From Bacteroidota bacterium (GTDB lineage: Bacteria > Bacteroidota > Bacteroidia > Bacteroidales > JAGNHN01): a stretch of DNA of 64,000 nt. This document shows positions 18,286-25,306 of this stretch, in pieces. The notes beneath the pieces were generated by a model. The model was not told the origin of the DNA. It searched no databases and worked only from the letters and a program-made list of their open reading frames with translations. The stretch is taken from NCBI GenBank assembly GCA_022710185.1, contig JAKLHK010000018.1:1-64000 (forward strand). Direction: 5' to 3'. Position 1 is the stretch's first letter, and every line of letters begins with the position of its first letter. The position numbers and the translations under genes were made by a program.

Positions 18286-18360
18286 GCCGTCCTCTTTTAG
18301 AGACCGGAGAAGCGGCCTTATGGCCGTTCGTTTTGACTATATACTTACGAAAGAAGGCTT

Positions 18361-20571
18361 ATGAAAACCATAATGTATATCCTGCTCCTGCTGTGGAGCG
18401 GGTCGCTGGTCGCCCAGGAGTCCGTCACCGGGCGGGTGTTCGGCAAAACCGCCGCCGGCCAGCGCGAACCACTGCCCGGCGTTAACGTGTATTGGGAAGG
18501 CACCCAGCTTGGGACGGCCACCAATGCGGAAGGGAGCTTCAACCTTAAATCCGGGACCAATGGAACATCGAAGCTGGTATTCAGCTTTATCGGCTTCAGG
18601 AACGACACCATGGATGTCAGCGGCCGCCGGACCGGCATCGAGGTAGTCCTTACGGAAGCGCGGGAATTGGAAGGGGTTGTGATAAGTGAGCGCTCATCCT
18701 CCAGCTTCATCTCCCGCACCGATCCTATTGTAACCCATCATATTACCACCGGTGAGCTGCAGAAAGCGGCCTGCTGCAACCTGAGCGAGAGTTTCGAGAC
18801 CACGGCCTCGGTAGATGTGAACTACAGTGATGCGATTTCGGGGGCCAAGCAGATCAAGCTGCTGGGCCTGGCCGGGCGCTACAGCCTGGTGCAGACGGAG
18901 AACTTCCCCAACCTCAGGGGCCTGGGCAACACCTTTGGCCTGAGCTATATCCCCGGTCCCTGGATGGAGTCCATACAGGTTTCCAAAGGGGCGGCCAGCG
19001 TGAAGAACGGATATGAGTCGACCACCGGGCAGATCAATGTGGAATACAAGAAGCCCCATTCAGAGGAAAAGCTGCACCTCAACGGATTTGCCAGCGATGC
19101 CGGACGGCTGGAGGGCAATGCCAATGTGCGCTGGAAACTCAAGGAGCACCTGGGTTCGGTCCTCTTCCTTCACGCCAGCCGCCAGAAGAAGGAATTCGAC
19201 ATGAATATGGATGGCTTCCTGGATGAACCCCTGGTAGAACAGCTCAACCTGATGAACCGCTGGGAATACGAGATACCTGGTAAACGGCACCACCAGCTGG
19301 GGTTCAAGATCCTGGATGAGCAGCGGGAAGCCGGCCAATCAGAAAACCTGGCCCATGCCCATGCCGCCGAGGATAGTCTCTACAGGATAAACATCGGTAC
19401 CAGGCGCTATGAGCTATTCACCAAAAACGGCTTCATTTTCGCCCGTCCGGCCACCAGCCTGGGCATCCTGGCCTCAGCCACCTATCATGAGCAGAACAGC
19501 CGCTTCGGGCTGAGCAAATTCGACGCACATCAGACCAGCCTTTATCTGAACGCCATCTTCGAAACCTATGTCGGGAATACCCGACATAAGCTGGCCACAG
19601 GGGCCAGCCTGAGCTACGATGATTACGCGGAGGACTTCAGGGACATCGCATCGGAGCGACAGGAGCGCGTCCCGGGGGTATTCGCCGAGTATTCTTACAA
19701 TCCCAACGAAAAGGTGACCCTATTGGTAGGAATGCGGGCCGATCATCATAACCTCTTCGGCACCTTCTATACCCCCCGTGCCCATCTGCGCTGGTCGCCC
19801 CGCGAACATACCGTGCTGAGGGCCTCCGCCGGCAAGGGCTACCGTACGCCCTACCTGGTGGCCGAAAACTCATGGATCATGGCCAGCGCCCGCATCCTCG
19901 TCATCGAAGAAGCCCCCGGCCAGGAAGAAGCCTGGAACTATGGGCTGAATATCACCCAATACGTGGACATCCTGGGGAGGGAGCTCCGGCTGAGCCTCGA
20001 TGCCTACCGGACAGATTTCCTCCATCAGTTGATCGTGGACCTCGATCGCAGCCAGGATCGCATTTTCGTATACAACCTCAAGGGCAGGTCCTTCTCCAAC
20101 AGTATTCAAGCCGAGGCTCAATACGAGATTCTCCGCGGATTGGAGCTTACTGCCGCCTTCCGACTGAACGATGTCCGGTCCACCACCGCCCTTAAACTCC
20201 AGGAACAGCCCCTGGTGAACCGCTACAAAGGACTGGTGAGCATGAGCTGGCAGTCGCGGATGAAGCGCTGGCAAGCCGACCTGACCACCCAGTTCAACGG
20301 CAGCGCCCGTCTCCCGTCCACAACGCTGAGCCCCGAAACCTATCAGCGGCCCGGACGTTCCAGGGCGCATACCCTTCTCCTTGGACAGGTCTCCTACTTC
20401 TTCCGGACCTGGAGCCTGTACCTGGGTGGGGAAAACCTGCTTGACTTCAAACAGAAGGATCCCGTGATTGCCGCCGATGACCCCTACGGCCCCTGGTTCG
20501 ATGCCGCCTCTGCATGGGGGCCAGTACACGGTCGTAAGATCTATGCAGGATTCCGTTATACCTTAAAATAA
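18361..20571 (+). CDS. TonB-dependent receptor with Cys-Cys plug motif
   Basis: 736 residues: signal peptide ending LVAQE, a carboxypeptidase-regulatory-like domain (about 22-105: GRVFGKTAAGQREPLPGVNV, AEGSFNLKS), a plug domain (about 115-225) and an outer-membrane barrel ending in KIYAGFRYTLK. The plug contains LQKAACCNLSESFE (near 131-144), a Cys pair that I associate with a receptor subfamily found beside HMA-domain proteins. Loop segments have His-rich stretches (AHAHAAED near 335). Together with the Cys-rich gene upstream and two HMA genes downstream (9 bp to the first), import of a transition-metal ion or chelate is the best guess; the ligand is not known. Confidence 0.85.
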   Translation: MKTIMYILLLLWSGSLVAQESVTGRVFGKTAAGQREPLPGVNVYWEGTQLGTATNAEGSFNLKSGTNGTSKLVFSFIGFRNDTMDVSGRRTGIEVVLTEARELEGVVISERSSSSFISRTDPIVTHHITTGELQKAACCNLSESFETTASVDVNYSDAISGAKQIKLLGLAGRYSLVQTENFPNLRGLGNTFGLSYIPGPWMESIQVSKGAASVKNGYESTTGQINVEYKKPHSEEKLHLNGFASDAGRLEGNANVRWKLKEHLGSVLFLHASRQKKEFDMNMDGFLDEPLVEQLNLMNRWEYEIPGKRHHQLGFKILDEQREAGQSENLAHAHAAEDSLYRINIGTRRYELFTKNGFIFARPATSLGILASATYHEQNSRFGLSKFDAHQTSLYLNAIFETYVGNTRHKLATGASLSYDDYAEDFRDIASERQERVPGVFAEYSYNPNEKVTLLVGMRADHHNLFGTFYTPRAHLRWSPREHTVLRASAGKGYRTPYLVAENSWIMASARILVIEEAPGQEEAWNYGLNITQYVDILGRELRLSLDAYRTDFLHQLIVDLDRSQDRIFVYNLKGRSFSNSIQAEAQYEILRGLELTAAFRLNDVRSTTALKLQEQPLVNRYKGLVSMSWQSRMKRWQADLTTQFNGSARLPSTTLSPETYQRPGRSRAHTLLLGQVSYFFRTWSLYLGGENLLDFKQKDPVIAADDPYGPWFDAASAWGPVHGRKIYAGFRYTLK

Positions 20572-20580
20572 TCCATCATT

Positions 20581-20853
20581 ATGAACACCATCAATATTTC
20601 GATCGAAAACCTGAAATGCCACGGTTGCGCAAATACCATTCGCAGGGAACTCTCCCGGCTTGAAGGGGTGCAGCAGGTGGATGTTTCGCACGAAGACAGC
20701 AGTGTCAGCATCAGCTGGGAAGGTGCAGCTGAGATGAAGGAGTCCTTTCTCCGCACCCTCAAGAAGCTCGGCTATCCTGAACGGGGTACAGGCAATACCA
20801 TCGACAATGTGAAGTCGTATGTGAGTTGTGCCATCGGCAGGGTGAAGAGCTAA
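20581..20853 (+). CDS. HMA-domain metallochaperone-like protein (cytoplasmic)
   Basis: 90 residues: MNTINISIENLKCHGCANTI gives the ferredoxin-like HMA fold with the metal motif CHGC at residues 14-17, and the C-terminal part completes the fold (VSISWEG, FLRTLKKLGYPE). There is no signal peptide. CxxC HMA proteins of this size carry Cu(I) or similar ions. It starts 9 bp after the TonB receptor gene, so it is co-transcribed. Confidence 0.85.
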   Translation: MNTINISIENLKCHGCANTIRRELSRLEGVQQVDVSHEDSSVSISWEGAAEMKESFLRTLKKLGYPERGTGNTIDNVKSYVSCAIGRVKS

Positions 20854-20864
20854 GGCATTTTTCA

Positions 20865-20886
20865 TTGCTCAGTTGCTCAATGCTCA
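20865..20886. repeat. TTGCTCA short tandem repeat
   Basis: TTGCTCA, TTGCTCA and TGCTCA at about 8-bp spacing in the gap between the two HMA genes. A small relative of the intergenic arrays elsewhere in the window. Confidence 0.6.
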
Positions 20887-20919
20887 TAGTCATTTTACAT
20901 TTAACATTCTTCTACCAAG

Positions 20920-21291
20920 ATGAAAAACAAAAAATCATTAATCATCCTTATGCTGGCCCTTTCTTTCCTGGGGCTTTTTGCGCAGGACAAGGGAGTTAAG
21001 GAAATTGTGATCAGCACCAGTGCGCAGTGCGGGATGTGTAAGGACCGCATCGAGAAAGAGCTGGCCTTTGCCAAAGGTGTAAGGTATGCCAATCTTGATC
21101 TTGAAACCAAGGATGTAACTGTCAGGTTCAGGGAGGGAAAGACCACTGCCGAGGAAATACGCAAAACCATCAGCAAGATAGGCTATGATGCCGATGAGGT
21201 CCTGGCCGATCCGGTGGCTTATGAAAAGCTGCCGGCCTGCTGCAAAAAGGGCGGCCATGACCAGGATCATAGTCAAGGCTCCTCCCATTGA
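20920..21291 (+). CDS. Secreted HMA-domain protein
   Basis: 123 residues beginning with a signal peptide (MKNKKSLIILMLALSFLGLFAQ), so the HMA domain acts in the periplasm. The metal loop is AQCGMCKDRIEKEL (C at about 39 and 42), followed by the HMA-like VRYANLDLETKDVTVRFREG. A second possible site is the C-terminal tail with PACCKKGGHDQDH. The pairing of a periplasmic and a cytoplasmic HMA protein behind a TonB receptor suggests a relay of metal across both membranes; a permease is not encoded here. Confidence 0.85.
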   Translation: MKNKKSLIILMLALSFLGLFAQDKGVKEIVISTSAQCGMCKDRIEKELAFAKGVRYANLDLETKDVTVRFREGKTTAEEIRKTISKIGYDADEVLADPVAYEKLPACCKKGGHDQDHSQGSSH

Positions 21292-21298
21292 GCTGCTT

Positions 21299-21315
21299 CC
21301 CTCCGGTTCGGAGGG
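21299..21315. terminator. Hairpin between convergent units
   Basis: CCCTCCG-GTT-CGGAGGG, a perfect 7-bp stem located 7 bp after the HMA gene stop and 12 bp beyond the stop of the small minus-strand gene. There is no T-tract, so intrinsic termination is uncertain. Confidence 0.4.
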
Positions 21316-21327
21316 GGCATTGGGTGA

Positions 21328-21486
21328 TCAGGGATTCTGCGAGCGCAGGTGTGCCTGGTAGGCCTTCCATCCGGGACACCAGCGGGTGTGCCAGCGCCAC
21401 ACGCGGGACCAGAAGGTATCGGGGTGCTGCTCGGCGCGCAGGCGCATCACGCAGTCCTCACAGGCAATTTTCTTCTTTTCTTTCAT
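21328..21486 (-). CDS. Small Trp/Cys-rich protein (52 residues)
   Basis: A complete frame from ATG (21484-21486) to TGA (21328-21330). It starts MKEKKKIACEDCVMRLRAEQ and continues with TFWSRVWRWHTRWCPGWKAY. Features are a basic N-terminus, a CEDC pair, a third Cys in WCPGW, and seven aromatic Trp/Phe in 20 residues. It ends 12 bp before the convergent HMA-cluster hairpin and starts 10 bp after tsaB, so it is likely co-transcribed with tsaB. The dense aromatic/Cys composition and the tidy operon spacing argue for a real gene; I recall similar short unnamed proteins in other Bacteroidota but cannot name a family or function. Confidence 0.7.
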   Translation of the reverse strand: MKEKKKIACEDCVMRLRAEQHPDTFWSRVWRWHTRWCPGWKAYQAHLRSQNP

Positions 21487-21496
21487 GGGGGTGGGG

Positions 21497-22189
21497 TTAT
21501 TCGAACAGTCCTTTTACCCTGGGTTTGGCCGCCACAAAGTCTTTAAGGTAGTATGGCTCAAAGTAGGCCACATCCTCAAACGCCCGGGCGGTGAAGCGCT
21601 CCCATCCGATGCGCGATAAGTGGCCGGCGGAAGGATGGAGGCTGGTATTGAAGGAAGCGTTGGGGTGGCGGATGACCTCACGGCATTTGTCAGCCCCGCT
21701 GCCGAAGAACAAGATACTGAACTGGTCCAGGTACTCCTGGAAGGTCTTCTCCTCTACGATTTGGGCCCGGGTTTCCATTACCGTTTCCATGGAGGGATTG
21801 TAGAGCGCGGTATACACCTCCATGCGGCGTGCGTCGATCATGGGGCAGAGTAAGGTGCCGGGCGGAGCCTGCGCCAGGGCTCCCAGGGCCATGCCCTCCA
21901 GGGTCGGAACAGCGATGAGCGGGATACCGAGGCCATAGCACAGGCCCTTGGCGGTGGATACCCCTATACGCAGGCCGGTGTATGAGCCGGGGCCCTTGCT
22001 AACGACCACCCCGCCGAGGTCTGGCATGGCCAGCCCGGCTTCATCCATCAGTTCGCGCACGAAGCCGGCCAGAAGGCGGGAATGGGCATTGGGCTCATGC
22101 GTTTCCCTTAGAAAACGCGTCTCCCCAGCATGGGACAAGGCGACCGAACATACCTGGGTCGCCGACTCTATCGCCAGGAGCCAGGCCAT
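21497..22189 (-). CDS. tsaB: tRNA threonylcarbamoyladenosine biosynthesis protein TsaB
   Basis: 230 residues of the ASKHA-fold TsaB family: LLAIESATQVCSVAL at the N-terminus, VVSKGPGSYTGLRIGVSTAKG near residues 62-82 (the GPGSFTGLR signature), and PMIDARRMEVYTALY near 116-130. TsaB is the platform partner of TsaD in the t6A37 modification of ANN-decoding tRNAs, in the cytoplasm. It lies between the efflux adaptor gene (1 bp gap) and the small Trp-rich gene. Confidence 0.9.
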   Translation of the reverse strand: MAWLLAIESATQVCSVALSHAGETRFLRETHEPNAHSRLLAGFVRELMDEAGLAMPDLGGVVVSKGPGSYTGLRIGVSTAKGLCYGLGIPLIAVPTLEGMALGALAQAPPGTLLCPMIDARRMEVYTALYNPSMETVMETRAQIVEEKTFQEYLDQFSILFFGSGADKCREVIRHPNASFNTSLHPSAGHLSRIGWERFTARAFEDVAYFEPYYLKDFVAAKPRVKGLFE

Positions 22190-22190
22190 G

Positions 22191-23537
22191 CTATTTCTCC
22201 TTATCTGTGAAGAGTTCTTCCTTGGGGACCTTGTTCACGGCATCCCCGTCCTTAAGCTTGCGCGACACCGCCCGGTAGGGGGCCGTAATCACTTCCTGCC
22301 CTTCTTCCAACCCGGCGGTGATCTGAATAAAGGCGTTGTCCTGTATCCCTGTGCTCACGTTCACCATGCGGGCCTTTCCCTCCTCATAGATGAACACCAC
22401 CTCCTGAATTTCCTCTTCTTCCTTGCCCACCAGGTCCATCGAATCGGCCGTAGCTTTCATCAGGCTGTCGTTGCCCGAGCGGGTGGTAACCGCCTGTATG
22501 GGCACGGTAAGCACTTTGCGGACCTTTTCTGTCTGTATGTCTACCGTGGCCGACATTCCCGGGCGGAAGGGGGAGTAGCGGGCATCCCCTTCAGGGACCA
22601 TATCGGCATAGGATTCAGCCAGGATGCGCACCTTAACGTCGAAATTGGTGACCTGGTCGACGCTCACACCGGAGACAATGGCCGAGGTCGCGATTTCGGT
22701 GACCACTCCCCGGAAATCCCTGTCGAGGTATGAGTCTACCTCCACGATGCAGGTATCGCCCAGGCTCACGCGGACGATGTCGTTTTCATTCACGCTCACG
22801 CTCACTTCCATGGAGTTGAGGTTGGCGATGCGCATGATCTCGGTGCCGCTGGAGAACTGGGAGGCTCCGACCACCCGTTCTCCCTTTTCCACGTTAAGGC
22901 GGGAGACCGTGCCGTGGGTCGGGGCATAGATGGAGGTCTTCTGCAGGCTCTCCCTGGACTCTTTAACGGAGGCTTCGGCGCTGCGTACCGTGAAGGCGGC
23001 GGCCTTAACGCCCTGTTCGGCAGAAAGGACCTCGGCCTCGGCCACCTCGTAAGAGGCCTTGGCCGCGTCGAACTCGGCGGCGGATATAGCCCCGTCCTTC
23101 CAAAGCTTCTGGCTGCGCTCGAAGCTGAGCCGGCCATTGGTGAACTGTGCCCGGGCCTGGGCCAGGCGGGCCTGGGCATTCGCCTCATTGGCCTTCTGGG
23201 TGTTCAGCGAGGCCACCGCCCGGTCAAGGGTGGATCGATAGATTTCGGGGTCGATCACTGCCAGCAGGTCGCCGGCCTGCACCTCATCCCCTTCCTTAAC
23301 ATGAAGTTCAATCACTTCCCCACTGATGTCGGGGCTCACCTTCACCTCCACCTCGGGCTGTATCTTGCCGTTGGCAGATACCACCTCGGTGATGTCCCTG
23401 CGTTCCACCTGCTCGGTGCTTATTTTAATGGCGTTCTGCGGGCCCAGCCATCCCTTCTTTTTGCCCACGGCCAGTATGATGATCACGATCACCCCCAGGG
23501 CGATGAGGTAGGGATAAAATTTCTTCAGGAATACCAT
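22191..23537 (-). CDS. Periplasmic efflux adaptor (membrane fusion protein), MacA/HlyD type
   Basis: 448 residues from the ATG at 23535-23537, chosen because it puts the membrane anchor (FYPYLIALGVIVIIILAVG) at the N-terminus. Then a biotinyl-lipoyl half (SPDISGEVIELHVKEGDEVQAGDLLAVI, split here by family alignment), a long alpha-helical hairpin (about 95-210, Ala/Glu/Gln-rich), the second lipoyl half (YAPTHGTVSRLNVEKGERV) and a beta-barrel domain. It bridges an inner-membrane pump and TolC. A TolC gene is 60 bp upstream, but no ABC or RND pump gene adjoins, which is unusual for this gene pair. Confidence 0.85.
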   Translation of the reverse strand: MVFLKKFYPYLIALGVIVIIILAVGKKKGWLGPQNAIKISTEQVERRDITEVVSANGKIQPEVEVKVSPDISGEVIELHVKEGDEVQAGDLLAVIDPEIYRSTLDRAVASLNTQKANEANAQARLAQARAQFTNGRLSFERSQKLWKDGAISAAEFDAAKASYEVAEAEVLSAEQGVKAAAFTVRSAEASVKESRESLQKTSIYAPTHGTVSRLNVEKGERVVGASQFSSGTEIMRIANLNSMEVSVSVNENDIVRVSLGDTCIVEVDSYLDRDFRGVVTEIATSAIVSGVSVDQVTNFDVKVRILAESYADMVPEGDARYSPFRPGMSATVDIQTEKVRKVLTVPIQAVTTRSGNDSLMKATADSMDLVGKEEEEIQEVVFIYEEGKARMVNVSTGIQDNAFIQITAGLEEGQEVITAPYRAVSRKLKDGDAVNKVPKEELFTDKEK

Positions 23538-23597
23538 GGCGGCAGGTTTAGGATATAAAATTACGCAAGAGCGCAGCCCTGACAAGGCCCCAGGCCA

Positions 23598-25058
23598 TTA
23601 TTTCAGGCTGATGGGCTTGCCCAGGTAATAATCAAGGATGGTGGTGCGGAAGATGTGCTCGTACTTGGCCTGCAGCACCTCTGATCCGGACTGGGCGAGC
23701 TTGTTCTTGGCGTCATTGTACTCCACTGAGGTTACCATGCCCACATTGAACCGTTGCTCGGTATAGGAGAAACTTTCCTCCAGGGCGTTGCGGGAGGTCA
23801 GGGCGGCCTTCCAGCGCTTCAGGGAAGCCTGGGCATCCGCATGGCTCTGCTGGATATCCTTGAATAGTTGGTTCTTCTGCAGCTGCAAGTCGTACTCGGC
23901 GTTCTGCAGGCCAATCCTGGCGCGCTGCATGGCCGATCTTGCCTGGAACCCGTTGAAGATGGGCACGGTAAGGTAGAAACCCAGGGTGGTGTTGTTATTC
24001 TGATCGATCTGGTCGCGGAAGGGGATCTTTTCGTAGGAATATTCAAACGCAGGGACCCCTACCGGCACCGGGCTGGCTTCGATGGTAAAGCCCAGGGTAT
24101 CTATCCCTGTGACCTGAAAATCCTTAAGCTGCTTGCTTGCCCCGGAATATCCAGTTCCCCACGATCCCTGCACGGCCAGACTCGGGCTATGTATGGATCG
24201 GGCGATGGCCAGGTCACGGTCGGCACTCTCCAGGCGCAATTCAGCAGCCTTTATGGCCGGCTGATGCTCCAGGGCATAGGTGTAAATCGCTTCTGCCCCC
24301 TCGGCAGGCAAGGGACGTCCTTCTCCGGCCAGCGCAGGCTTCTGGATGGAGAATCCCTGGAAATCCTGAAGATCGAGCATCTGTGTAAGGGTAAGATAAC
24401 TCATTTCCAACAGATTCTCCGCATCCACCACCTGCTTCTCTTCCTGCGCCTGCTGGGCCTCAATGGTTAGCAGCGAACCTCTGGCCAGGGTGCCTGCCTC
24501 CACCAGCTTACGTGTGCGTTCCACCTGCTGCCGAGTGATTTCTGCCTGGTTGCGGATGTTGGAGAGCTGCTCTTCGGCAAAGAGGATATTCAGGTAGGCC
24601 ATCGCGATACCCAGGGAGATATCGTCCCGCATTTTATCCACATCATAGCGCGACGCCAGCAGGTCCACCCGGCTCTTCTTCACCGTGTTCAGCAGGCGAA
24701 ACCCATTGAACAGGTACACCCCGGAACTGAGGTAGAAGTTGTTGAACTGGACCCTCTCCGTGGCAAAATCGTTGGTGAAGCGGTCGATGGTACGCCCCCA
24801 GTTATATCCATGAGAGGCATTGCCGTTGAGCGTAGGCAACATGGCGGCACGGCTTTCCAGAAGGTTCTGCTCGGCCAGGTCCACCGCCAGGGCCTGCTTG
24901 CGGACCTGCAGATTGTTCTCCATGGCATAGGCGATGCAGTCTTCCAGGCTCCATACCTTCTTCTCCTGGGCGATGGCCAGCCAGGCCCCGAGCAGGAAAA
25001 GCAAACTCAGCACGGGCCTCAGTCGGAGGGCCGGATGTAAGTTGAGGGTTGAGATCAT
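23598..25058 (-). CDS. TolC-family outer-membrane efflux protein
   Basis: 486 residues with a signal peptide (about 1-30, ending AIAQE) and two OEP repeats: the first begins WSLEDCIAYAMENNLQVRKQA, the second near 255 (YTYALEHQPAIKAAELRLESA). Long helical stretches with regular heptads form the periplasmic tunnel, with short strands for the barrel. It should form the trimeric outer-membrane duct for the adaptor encoded downstream in the same orientation. Confidence 0.9.
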   Translation of the reverse strand: MISTLNLHPALRLRPVLSLLFLLGAWLAIAQEKKVWSLEDCIAYAMENNLQVRKQALAVDLAEQNLLESRAAMLPTLNGNASHGYNWGRTIDRFTNDFATERVQFNNFYLSSGVYLFNGFRLLNTVKKSRVDLLASRYDVDKMRDDISLGIAMAYLNILFAEEQLSNIRNQAEITRQQVERTRKLVEAGTLARGSLLTIEAQQAQEEKQVVDAENLLEMSYLTLTQMLDLQDFQGFSIQKPALAGEGRPLPAEGAEAIYTYALEHQPAIKAAELRLESADRDLAIARSIHSPSLAVQGSWGTGYSGASKQLKDFQVTGIDTLGFTIEASPVPVGVPAFEYSYEKIPFRDQIDQNNNTTLGFYLTVPIFNGFQARSAMQRARIGLQNAEYDLQLQKNQLFKDIQQSHADAQASLKRWKAALTSRNALEESFSYTEQRFNVGMVTSVEYNDAKNKLAQSGSEVLQAKYEHIFRTTILDYYLGKPISLK

Positions 25059-25306
25059 GCGATGCGCAGGTTATGGGGGTTCATTCCGTCGGGAGGAAGG
25101 ATGCGAACATTATGCCACGTTCACACCTTGTTGATGGACAATCATTTATAGTCTGCATGCTGAAATGGTGCCTTAGGTGATGTAGCGATCAGACACAGGT
25201 ATGTCCGGTACCGGACAACGCCATTCCGGCTGCGGGAACCATAGTTCAAAGGTAGGGCTTTCACATCGCTCATCAATATGTACCTTAGGGACTGATTTTG
25301 CATGCC

